Of a stretch of DNA of 34,051 nt, positions 15,934-22,459 are shown piece after piece; position 1 is the first letter of the stretch, and each line of letters starts with the position of its first letter. A program made the position numbers and the translations under genes. Source of the stretch: a virus; IMG/VR virus record IMGVR_UViG_3300042534_000269, positions 1 to 34,051 of that record, one strand, 5' to 3'. A model generated the notes under the pieces. The model worked only from the letters and a program-made list of their open reading frames with translations, was not told the DNA's origin and searched no databases.

Positions 15934-16351
15934 CTAATTTGTTTTTGAAGTACTCACAGTTAATCGAATACTTTACATGAATGTCTGCTTGGTCCGCCAT
16001 TATCTCTCCTGGTTGGTCATTAAGTGTGTATCGACCATCATTTATTTGTAGCAAACAGTAGTTATCGGTTTGTACAATGTGCAAAGAGTTTATTTCTTCA
16101 TGCTTTATTAAAAGTAAAGTATAACACATACCTAGACATTTAGCGATCTCACAATAAGTATTTTCTGCCAAAAGATCCCACGGAAGTGGCCATTCATCGT
16201 AATCTACAATGTGCAAATAATGATCTACCAGCGGTGCTTGCGCCCACCAATCTTGGACCTTATGTAGTGCGGCTGCAAGTGGTAAATCATGTACCTCTTC
16301 CCTGAGGTTTGTCCATTCTAATAGAATATTTTCGTAGGAGTTAGCCCACAT
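15929..16351 (-). CDS. Conserved-looking hypothetical protein next to tail gene
   Basis: 140 residues, rich in tryptophan and acidic residues, with the run VQDWWAQAPLVDHYLH then DEWPLPWDLLAENTYCEI and later YTLNDQP. No signal peptide or membrane segment. From memory, proteins of this type sit beside tail-fibre genes in other marine T4-like phages, but I cannot confirm that here. It overlaps neither neighbour, but starts right after the beta-helix gene stop (TAAT ATG). A chaperone or attachment role for the tail protein is possible; function is unknown. Confidence 0.7.
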   Translation of the reverse strand: MWANSYENILLEWTNLREEVHDLPLAAALHKVQDWWAQAPLVDHYLHIVDYDEWPLPWDLLAENTYCEIAKCLGMCYTLLLIKHEEINSLHIVQTDNYCLLQINDGRYTLNDQPGEIMADQADIHVKYSINCEYFKNKLE

Positions 16352-16352
16352 A

Positions 16353-17921
16353 TTAATCCATTCTTACGATAGAATATTCTATCGTTGCTGCTGTTCCTGT
16401 AGCTGATGTAGTAGCTACCAATTCGGAATCAGTACCATACCCAATTACAACTAGTTCAACGCCGATGTCGGTTGAATCGGTAAACTCTTCATTGTAATTT
16501 ACTGTTGCTCCATTGTTTGAAGCATACAACCAACCCATTCTAGTTTGGTTGTTTCTAGTAATTGTGTAATCGATCTTAAATGAATTTGCTAATGTGTTAT
16601 TAAATGTGAATACTGTGTTGGAGCTATCATCTGGAATAGTAGCGGCGACTCCGACTACACGCTGATACGATCCAAGTAGCATTGAATGGCTACCATCAAA
16701 TGCAATACCACCATTACCTAATAGGTTAACACGTGGCTTACCACCAAGTGCTACGTCGGCATCATCATCGGTACGCTCAAATAAATCACCGATGCTAACA
16801 GCATTACTGCCTTCTATCGAAATAATCGAACTCGCTGGTGTGGCTGATAGGTTATTACCGACATCATAAAAAATGTTGTAGGCTGAACCGTTAATGCCTG
16901 TGGGTCCCATTATAATACCTTGGAGTGCTACACGATCGAATACATTGCGTGTAATAATAACACCATTCGGTCCGGCGCCATTTGTTCCTACTCTAGCACC
17001 AATATAATGGTCTTCGAATTTGCCATTCTCAATGATAACGCCTTTGGAATTACCATTAGCTGTCACGCCGTAAGTTGTGCCACTCATCATTACTTTAGAC
17101 AAGATAATGTCGCTAGTGATTGCCGAGGTTGAACTTTTGATCTCAACCGCAGATTGTTCAGCTCCTGGAATAGTAAAATCAATCACGCTTCCATTAAGCG
17201 AAACTTTTTCAAATACACTGTTAGTAACACTGTCTAGCAGTAATAAGGTATTATCTTCTTCTGAAGTAACCTGCAAGCTGAACATCTCTATACCAGTTGG
17301 CGCTTTGGCCCCGTTGCTGCCGATGTTTGCTCCAGTCTGTTGTAAACTGTCGGCTGTCATTATAACATACGGAGCTACTGTTGTTCCACCGTCTGGACTT
17401 TGGTAAGCAAAGGTGGAACTGGTGATGCCATCGCCGTAAATCTTAGCATGGGGCGGAATCCATAATGGCCCTGTTATTACATAAACACCAGCTGGGAAAT
17501 ATAATGCTCTCCGGATCTCCGGATTTAGTTCGCGGCAGAATAATTCGTACAATGCTCTGTTAATGGCGACTGTATCATCTGTGACCCCGTCGCCTGTTGC
17601 ACCAAAGTCCTGCGCACTTGCTACTTCATCAAACTTGTCTTGCAGTGAACGAACAATGGCTTCATCTTGCGGGCCTGTGGCAACAACATATCCTGCTCTG
17701 TGCCCTGCGTATGTGTACGCAGAACCCAACTCAAGGATATTACTAAACTCAGTTAAAATCTCTGTGTTTCCAATAACTGGGGCGCCGTCTTCAATTGTGC
17801 CGTTGCCGATGTATAGCTTACGCGCATCTAGCGTCCATCCGAATTCTGCTCCTGCTAATTGTGGGAGGTTTTCGATTAGTCCTTTTCTGTTGGTTATGCG
17901 ACTTAGTTGAAGAATTGCCAT
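16353..17921 (-). CDS. Beta-helix tail fibre/spike protein
   Basis: 522 residues. The first 60 residues (RKGLIENLPQLAGAEFGW, then LYIGNGTI) resemble the N-terminal module found on phage tail-fibre and tropism-determinant proteins. Residues 106-117 (FGATGDGVTDDT) are the signature opening of the pectate-lyase-like beta helix, and the rest is short beta strands rich in Asn, Gly, Thr and Ile (for example VIIENGKFEDHYIG). The C-terminus is a beta domain. It most likely binds or degrades a surface polysaccharide of the host. Good Shine-Dalgarno (CAGGAA) and a late-type promoter upstream fit a virion protein. Confidence 0.85.
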   Translation of the reverse strand: MAILQLSRITNRKGLIENLPQLAGAEFGWTLDARKLYIGNGTIEDGAPVIGNTEILTEFSNILELGSAYTYAGHRAGYVVATGPQDEAIVRSLQDKFDEVASAQDFGATGDGVTDDTVAINRALYELFCRELNPEIRRALYFPAGVYVITGPLWIPPHAKIYGDGITSSTFAYQSPDGGTTVAPYVIMTADSLQQTGANIGSNGAKAPTGIEMFSLQVTSEEDNTLLLLDSVTNSVFEKVSLNGSVIDFTIPGAEQSAVEIKSSTSAITSDIILSKVMMSGTTYGVTANGNSKGVIIENGKFEDHYIGARVGTNGAGPNGVIITRNVFDRVALQGIIMGPTGINGSAYNIFYDVGNNLSATPASSIISIEGSNAVSIGDLFERTDDDADVALGGKPRVNLLGNGGIAFDGSHSMLLGSYQRVVGVAATIPDDSSNTVFTFNNTLANSFKIDYTITRNNQTRMGWLYASNNGATVNYNEEFTDSTDIGVELVVIGYGTDSELVATTSATGTAATIEYSIVRMD

Positions 17922-17947
17922 TTAATGTTCCTGTATAGTTTAATAAC

Positions 17948-17955
17948 TATTTATG
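17948..17955 (-). promoter_or_regulatory. Late-promoter-like box (CATAAATA) for tail protein
   Basis: CATAAATA on the minus strand, 26 bases before the ATG at 17921, leaving a leader that contains the Shine-Dalgarno. This is the best-spaced late box in the window. Confidence 0.6.
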
Positions 17956-17959
17956 GCAT

Positions 17960-18646
17960 TTATGTTTCAAAGTATTCTTCTACTCGCCTCCACCAGCGTT
18001 TACGGTGATGATCATAGTCTTCTAAGTTAATAACAAATTCCTGGTACTCGTAGTCTTTGCTACACACCATAATAACACCCTTACGGATGTTTGTGCCGTA
18101 TAAGGCGTTATGTGCTTCGCCGTAGGCTGTTAGCTGCAAGAAGTAATCCTGCACCCATTCAATCTTTTTTGGTTTATTTGTTTGCTTAAAGTCGCCGATT
18201 GCTTCCTCACCTTCGTGTATTCCCACAAGGTCAGTAGTGCCAGCATAAATGTTCGGATGGCAGAGCATTACTTCCGTACCCCACACTTCATTCATTTTTG
18301 ATAGACCGTTATCGATAACGGTCTGGGCCATTTTGTTCGCTTGTTTAGAATACGGATTAGTACCAGGTTCGCGAAGTACACCATCTGCAATGTAATCTTC
18401 TAGGTACTTGTGCATACGAGTACCTCGCCCTGCTGCTTCTTTAGTGATTTCGTTTGCTTTTTGGTAGCCTACAGCTTTCTTCCAGTTTTCAAGTGCAAGA
18501 CGATCGGCTTCTGGTTTGGTACGATCTAGTACTGTAGTGACACTCGGCATTGGCGTGTAATCTGTGCCTTCTAGCAAATAATGACGTTTGCCGTTTACGT
18601 TTTTTCGTTTTAGTGACTTGTAGTCAAATCTTGGTTTTAATAACAT
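17960..18646 (-). CDS. PD-(D/E)XK exonuclease
   Basis: 228 residues. The RecB/Cas4-like nuclease core is clear: GTRMHKYLE (75-83), then E125, D139 in YAGTTDLVG, and D152-F-K154 (IGDFKQ), followed by the QLTAYGEAHN helix with the conserved Gln and Tyr. It probably resects DNA ends for recombination or degrades host DNA. There is no other plausible start near the N-terminus. A consensus sigma70 promoter puts its -10 just 6 bases before the ATG, so the message is predicted to be leaderless. Confidence 0.88.
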   Translation of the reverse strand: MLLKPRFDYKSLKRKNVNGKRHYLLEGTDYTPMPSVTTVLDRTKPEADRLALENWKKAVGYQKANEITKEAAGRGTRMHKYLEDYIADGVLREPGTNPYSKQANKMAQTVIDNGLSKMNEVWGTEVMLCHPNIYAGTTDLVGIHEGEEAIGDFKQTNKPKKIEWVQDYFLQLTAYGEAHNALYGTNIRKGVIMVCSKDYEYQEFVINLEDYDHHRKRWWRRVEEYFET

Positions 18647-18650
18647 TTTG

Positions 18651-18681
18651 TAATTATAGCATCTGCTACAATTAATGTCAA
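18651..18681 (-). promoter_or_regulatory. Consensus sigma70 promoter with dyad for the exonuclease
   Basis: On the minus strand TTGACA (18676-18681), exactly 17 bases, TATAAT (18653-18658), with extended -10 TGC. The -10 and spacer form a dyad with 11-bp arms (one mismatch) around a 2-base centre (18651-18674, core TTGTAGCA / TGCTATAA). The same arms recur at the primase promoter. The -10 ends 6 bases before the ATG. Confidence 0.75.
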
Positions 18682-18684
18682 ATA

Positions 18685-19092
18685 TTACGAGCTTTGTATT
18701 TCCACATACCTCGGATTGTAAGCATATATCTCAAACTCGCCAAGCCCGGCTCGTTGTAGCTCGTCGATTATTTCTTCACCAGTTTCACGCCACTCATCTT
18801 TCATCATTTGGTTATTATTTTGGTTATTATTTTTGCGTTTAACTCTAGGTGTCTTGTTACTATCAGATGCTGGAACCGATACTATAATTCTAACCGGTGC
18901 TGTACCATCGACGCCGGCCTGTGACACACTTGCTCTGTGCGGTGCACCAAGGTATTGATCGACATACTGATTTACAAATGCTTCGACTTGCTGTACATCA
19001 ATGCCATCACTCGCAGAAGGTGGAAAGTAATCATCTTCTGCAAGATCAATGGATTCCATTAAGTTTCTAAGTTGAGTTACTTCGTTATTCAT
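18685..19092 (-). CDS. Small protein with candidate capsid-targeting N-terminus
   Basis: 135 residues from the ATG at 19092; an in-frame ATG at 19119 would add nine residues. I prefer 19092 because the resulting start, MNNEVTQLRNLMES, matches the start of the gene at 19462 (MYKESAQLRNLMEA). Both place L-M-E|(S/A) so that cleavage would follow residue 13, as expected of a T4 gp21-type prohead protease site. The rest has a RIIVSVPAS strand, an asparagine-rich linker (KNNNQNNNQ) coded by two 12-bp repeats, and an acidic tail. It overlaps the end of the upstream gene. Internal head protein is inferred, not shown. Confidence 0.6.
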   Translation of the reverse strand: MNNEVTQLRNLMESIDLAEDDYFPPSASDGIDVQQVEAFVNQYVDQYLGAPHRASVSQAGVDGTAPVRIIVSVPASDSNKTPRVKRKNNNQNNNQMMKDEWRETGEEIIDELQRAGLGEFEIYAYNPRYVEIQSS

Positions 19093-19462
19093 ACTTGCCG
19101 TAAACCCCTTTTCTAGCATTGCGTCTTGCCATTTTGCTGACCACCTTTTTAGCTTTGTCTACATCCATTACTGCACCGTCTATCTCGTGCTGACCTTTGA
19201 ATTGAATCTCGTCATCGTTGACATCCTTAATAATCGCACCTAGCTTTCCACTTTGTGCAAGATCCATTAATGTGTCGCGAGTCAATGATAATCCCATTTT
19301 GTTAGCCAGACTAACAAAGGCATCTGTACTAAGCTTCGATGGAGAGTTTTCTTCTTCTGTTCTGTCTGCAATTAACTGACTAATAGCTGCAAGCTGCTCG
19401 TCGTGGGCTGCTGCCGGGTCTTCCGTAACTATATTCATTAACGCTTTCATGTCTGGGTACAT
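19085..19462 (-). CDS. Hypothetical protein in head-core-like block
   Basis: 125 residues, mostly helical and charged. The N-terminus MYPDMKALMNIVTEDPAA has a short helix and then V-T-E|D, close to but not matching the strict (L/I)-x-E|(A/G/S) site. A lysine/arginine-rich end (KKVVSKMARRNARKG) may bind nucleic acid. Its ATG overlaps the stop of the upstream gene. No family recognised. Confidence 0.6.
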   Translation of the reverse strand: MYPDMKALMNIVTEDPAAAHDEQLAAISQLIADRTEEENSPSKLSTDAFVSLANKMGLSLTRDTLMDLAQSGKLGAIIKDVNDDEIQFKGQHEIDGAVMDVDKAKKVVSKMARRNARKGVYGKYE

Positions 19463-19701
19463 TATTCGTACTCGTCTTGGTCATCTAGTCCAATATCAAT
19501 CTCATTTGCACGTAACATATCCGCAACCTCATCAGTTGACATATAACTTAGCATAGCATTAATAAGATAGTCCTTATCGATCAAACCATCGCCGAGTGCG
19601 TTTATTACTTCGCCTCGGATATCGTAGTCTGAGCTCGAGTGGCGTGATTCCGTTGTCACTGCTTCCATTAAATTTCTTAATTGTGCTGATTCTTTATACA
19701 T
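19462..19701 (-). CDS. Small protein with candidate capsid-targeting N-terminus
   Basis: 79 residues starting MYKESAQLRNLMEAVTT, with the prohead-protease-like site L-M-E13|A14. The mature part would be an acidic, mostly helical 66-residue protein ending DDQDEYE. It is coupled by overlap with the gene downstream and lies 4 bases from the one upstream. The shared leader with the gene at 18685 suggests a common address tag rather than a common function. Confidence 0.6.
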   Translation of the reverse strand: MYKESAQLRNLMEAVTTESRHSSSDYDIRGEVINALGDGLIDKDYLINAMLSYMSTDEVADMLRANEIDIGLDDQDEYE

Positions 19702-19705
19702 AATA

Positions 19706-20257
19706 TTAACCTAGGTTGTATCCTGCTTTTTGTAAAATTTCCAATGCCCGATCGCGGTCTTTGCTGTTAATAATAATATCTGTCTTTGCACTGCGGCTTC
19801 CACTTTGTGCGTCGATGCCAGCTTGCTTTAACTTAGATAAACGATCGTAAACTTGATCGTCTGTAGCTACCGGACGCATTGCAAGAACCATATGCGCTTC
19901 TTCAAGCGGCTCTTCTTCCACAATAGCTTCACCAGTGTCAACCATTTCACCGAACTCGTCTTCGCTTCCTGTTGCTTCTTCCTGAAGCTCCTTGATTAAG
20001 CTGCTAATAGATTCGTCGGCTGACATATACGAGTCGTCGCCGGCAATAATTGCCAACTGTGCTAAGCCGTAGGATTCCCAGTAGGCTAACTTGTCCGGAA
20101 TATAAGCGCGGATAGTATCATGCAACATTTCACGGGCTTCAAATATACGCTCCTGAATTGTTTCAAGTAACTCAATTGCGTCGTACACTTCCTCCATGGA
20201 TGCAGCCTCACTTAATAAGTTTAACGAGTCCCTGACAGATTCAGTTAACTTTTTCAT
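19706..20257 (-). CDS. Helical protein with two prohead-protease-like sites
   Basis: 183 residues. The first 20 carry L-T-E6|S7 and L-S-E17|A18 (MKKLTESVRDSLNLLSEAAS). The middle is a long acidic helical region, and the last 60 residues (MVLAMRPVATDDQVYDRLSK, then the TDIIINSKDRDRALEIL region) look like a small alpha/beta domain. It starts at a TAATG overlap with the scaffold-like gene upstream. A head-core or internal role is inferred. Confidence 0.6.
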   Translation of the reverse strand: MKKLTESVRDSLNLLSEAASMEEVYDAIELLETIQERIFEAREMLHDTIRAYIPDKLAYWESYGLAQLAIIAGDDSYMSADESISSLIKELQEEATGSEDEFGEMVDTGEAIVEEEPLEEAHMVLAMRPVATDDQVYDRLSKLKQAGIDAQSGSRSAKTDIIINSKDRDRALEILQKAGYNLG

Positions 20258-21153
20258 TATCTGCGCTCGCGACCTAAGTCAACTTCCTCTTCGTCGGCTT
20301 CAAGATCTAAATCAAAACCTTCGTCATCGTCCATACCTAAGTCCATCTCATCGTCACCAATATCCATATCTAAGTCTAGCTCATCGCTTGCGCCGAACTC
20401 GTCTACGTCTAAATCATTATCGCCCATGGCAACATCTTGACCTGTAAGTACTGCAACCGCATTATTAACATCGCCTTTAACTTGCTCTAACGTAGAAGTT
20501 AAAACATCAAGCGAACTAACCAGTGAGGTATTAAACGCTTCAGCAGCCTCGACACCTTGGCTGTTACGAATGTTATCATGTAATGCTGGAAGATTCTTGT
20601 ACTTAACGTCAGCGAACTTCTCAATCATTGTTTGTATTTGGTCCGCAATGTCTTGAGCAGCTAATGTGGTTTGAGCCGTATCAATTTCGCCTTCGGTTAA
20701 CGCACGTTTTGATTTCTTGTTCTCGATAATTTTACGCATAAACTTCTGTGAAGCTGTAGCACTTTCGAGTACTGCTTTCATGCCTGCCGACACTTTAAGT
20801 GATTTGATTTGAGCTTCGGATAACTTGCCGCCTCTGGCTGCTATCTTTAAAGCTTTTAGGTAGTTGTTTGTCATCATAGATTCCTGTAATTTTTCGGTGT
20901 TAGCCAACTCTTCGTAACGTTTAAATGCTGCTTCTTTAATCATAACTAATTTCAAGTACGCTGGATTATTTTCGCTTTCGGTTAGCCCGTTTTTATTCAT
21001 GTAATTGAACAATAAGCTGTTTGCTTTATTGAGTAAATCGACGCTTTCTTTTAATCCTAGTTTAGCAAGATTACATCGCTTTCCAAACTGAGCAGTAATA
21101 AGATCAGCGACCTTATTAGACGTGACTTTTGTAGTTAAATCTGTTAGATTCAT
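20257..21153 (-). CDS. Putative prohead core/scaffold-like protein
   Basis: 298 residues, helical, with a very acidic C-terminal 55 residues (runs such as DELDLDMDIGDDEMDLGMD). It contains six matches to the T4 gp21 cleavage rule: LKE36|S, LTE59|S, IKE74|A, LQE91|S, LSE113|A and LTE154|G. Many sites plus an acidic tail resemble the T4 gp22 scaffold, which is digested to peptides on head maturation. However, no major capsid protein or protease lies in this window, so the gp22 link is inference only. Shine-Dalgarno AAAGGA precedes the ATG, with a late-type box upstream. Confidence 0.6.
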   Translation of the reverse strand: MNLTDLTTKVTSNKVADLITAQFGKRCNLAKLGLKESVDLLNKANSLLFNYMNKNGLTESENNPAYLKLVMIKEAAFKRYEELANTEKLQESMMTNNYLKALKIAARGGKLSEAQIKSLKVSAGMKAVLESATASQKFMRKIIENKKSKRALTEGEIDTAQTTLAAQDIADQIQTMIEKFADVKYKNLPALHDNIRNSQGVEAAEAFNTSLVSSLDVLTSTLEQVKGDVNNAVAVLTGQDVAMGDNDLDVDEFGASDELDLDMDIGDDEMDLGMDDDEGFDLDLEADEEEVDLGRERR

Positions 21154-21616
21154 TTAATGAAGTTCCTTTAATTTGTATGTATTTAGCAGATTCTATTCTT
21201 TTCGATAATTGTTTTCTGATTACCTGTCTACTGTGCATATCTTCGGTTAATCGACACTGAAGTACCTGCTTTTTATCTTCGTCGGTATCTTTTGCTTTGA
21301 TTCGTAATAAGGTAATATCAATGTCTGTTTGCTTACGTACAAGATTCAAGTCGAATCGATGCAAATCTCTAGCAGCATGTAATTTGCCTGCTTTTATTAA
21401 TATGCACCAGGCTAGTGCTGCCCTGGAGGTACTAAATTCTACACAGTGCCCGTCCGATTTCACAGTCCAGCAATTAACTTGATTATTAATCACAAATCGA
21501 TCATATACTACATACGCCGTGCCCTTCATCACAATAATGTTATTTCTAAGATCTCTGTCAGAGAACGTGTCGCTGGCTATTTGTCTAATAGACTTACTGA
21601 CGTCTTTAAAATTCAT
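21116..21616 (-). CDS. Hypothetical protein, basic C-terminus
   Basis: 166 residues. The N-terminal half is beta-rich with Cys and Trp (GTAYVVYDRF, then VNCWTVKSDGHCVEF). The second half is helical and strongly basic, ending KGTSLNESNRFNYK. Its start lies inside the end of the gene upstream and its end overlaps the scaffold-like gene by 38 bases. No family recognised; a nucleic-acid or capsid contact is possible from charge only. Confidence 0.55.
   Translation of the reverse strand: MNFKDVSKSIRQIASDTFSDRDLRNNIIVMKGTAYVVYDRFVINNQVNCWTVKSDGHCVEFSTSRAALAWCILIKAGKLHAARDLHRFDLNLVRKQTDIDITLLRIKAKDTDEDKKQVLQCRLTEDMHSRQVIRKQLSKRIESAKYIQIKGTSLNESNRFNYKSHV
21180..21187 (-). promoter_or_regulatory. Late-promoter-like box (GCTAAATA)
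   Basis: GCTAAATA on the minus strand, 26 bases before the scaffold-like gene ATG and inside the end of the preceding gene. The leader would include the AAAGGA ribosome site. Confidence 0.4.
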
Positions 21617-22022
21617 CGGTTAAAAATTCTGTGTTCATATCCGGGCCATCTGCTATTATAAACGCATTGTCGGCAGCTTGCTCTGTTAACCCAACCAGAA
21701 ATGGCACATTGCCGCAATCTTCTTTAAGCAGTCCTAGCGCATCATCTCCTACTTTGTACGCATCGATTGTTTCGATATCGAACTCCAGTACCCATTTCTT
21801 ATCTCGTTTAACCGTATGAATATTCAATGGTTGTGTACGCAAGGATATTATCTGTATTAACGTTTCCCAGTTACTCTGTTGACGGCGAGCAGTAACCCAT
21901 TCGTCTTTTGTAACTAGGAACGTCGATCCTGCTTTAAACGGCAGTAATTCTTTTTTAAAATTACGAACCACTCCGGTATTTGTAATATCAAAGTCTGTAA
22001 TTATTTTGATGTGTTGCGGCAT
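21606..22022 (-). CDS. Hypothetical protein with leaderless-type start
   Basis: 138 residues. It reads as a folded protein (IKIITDFDITNTGVV, then WVLEFDIETIDAYKVG), with an acidic end. No family recognised. It follows a strong terminator on the minus strand, so it begins a new transcript. A GTTAAATA box ends 5 bases before the only plausible ATG and no Shine-Dalgarno is present. Confidence 0.6.
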   Translation of the reverse strand: MPQHIKIITDFDITNTGVVRNFKKELLPFKAGSTFLVTKDEWVTARRQQSNWETLIQIISLRTQPLNIHTVKRDKKWVLEFDIETIDAYKVGDDALGLLKEDCGNVPFLVGLTEQAADNAFIIADGPDMNTEFLTDEF

Positions 22023-22027
22023 AATAC

Positions 22028-22035
22028 TATTTAAC
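22028..22035 (-). promoter_or_regulatory. Late-promoter-like box (GTTAAATA)
   Basis: GTTAAATA then 5 bases then ATG at 22022. It sits between the terminator and the gene, which supports a promoter role. Confidence 0.4.
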
Positions 22036-22055
22036 TACTTAAAAATACGGTCATA

Positions 22056-22082
22056 AAAAAGCCCGACTTAGCCGGGCTTTTT
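22056..22082 (-). terminator. Rho-independent terminator
   Basis: A 10-bp stem, AAAAAGCCCG and CGGGCTTTTT, with a 7-base loop, ending in a T run on either strand. It lies 22 bases after the stop of the 91-residue gene (22104-22379), so it ends that short transcript. It is the only clear terminator in the window. Confidence 0.9.
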
Positions 22083-22103
22083 AGTTTATTACGATCAGTT
22101 AAC

Positions 22104-22379
22104 TTAGAATGCTAAGTCTGAACCAGTAAAGCCAGTTACAAGTGCATCTGCTGTGTTATCAGTGTCTGCACCAGAGATGATCATGTTAACTGCTGTCGAA
22201 ACACCAGCTTCAAATTCACCTACTACTTCAATAGTAGAAGTAAGCATTACTGCCTGAGCTAACTCATTCATTTCGTCCTGAGTGATTGCTGCACCTTTTG
22301 TGTATGTTTTGTAGAATAAATCACGTCCGATGAACTGAGCTGTATCTACTTGACCGTGTACTTTTGTTACGCCTGCCAT
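22104..22379 (-). CDS. Small protein, single-gene late transcript
   Basis: 91 residues starting MAGVTKVHGQVDTAQFIGRD. It is small, mostly uncharged and beta/Ala/Thr-rich, without a signal peptide or membrane segment. It has a GATAAATA box, a Shine-Dalgarno (AGGAG, 7 bases) and its own terminator, so it is a monocistronic unit. That arrangement is usual for an abundant virion protein such as a capsid decoration protein, which is a guess from context. No family recognised. Confidence 0.7.
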   Translation of the reverse strand: MAGVTKVHGQVDTAQFIGRDLFYKTYTKGAAITQDEMNELAQAVMLTSTIEVVGEFEAGVSTAVNMIISGADTDNTADALVTGFTGSDLAF

Positions 22380-22436
22380 TTTAATTCTCCTAATTTCTGA
22401 TTAAATGTTTGGGGTTCTTATGTATCCCGTTATAAT

Positions 22437-22444
22437 TATTTATC
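22437..22444 (-). promoter_or_regulatory. Late-promoter-like box (GATAAATA)
   Basis: GATAAATA on the minus strand about 57 bases before the ATG at 22379; the Shine-Dalgarno lies in the leader. Confidence 0.6.
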
Positions 22445-22459
22445 TCTTTGACAAATTTT

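Noticed and set aside
18808-18831. Two tandem copies of ttggttattatt.
   Set aside because: They simply encode the asparagine/glutamine linker of the gene at 18685; no separate role is supported.
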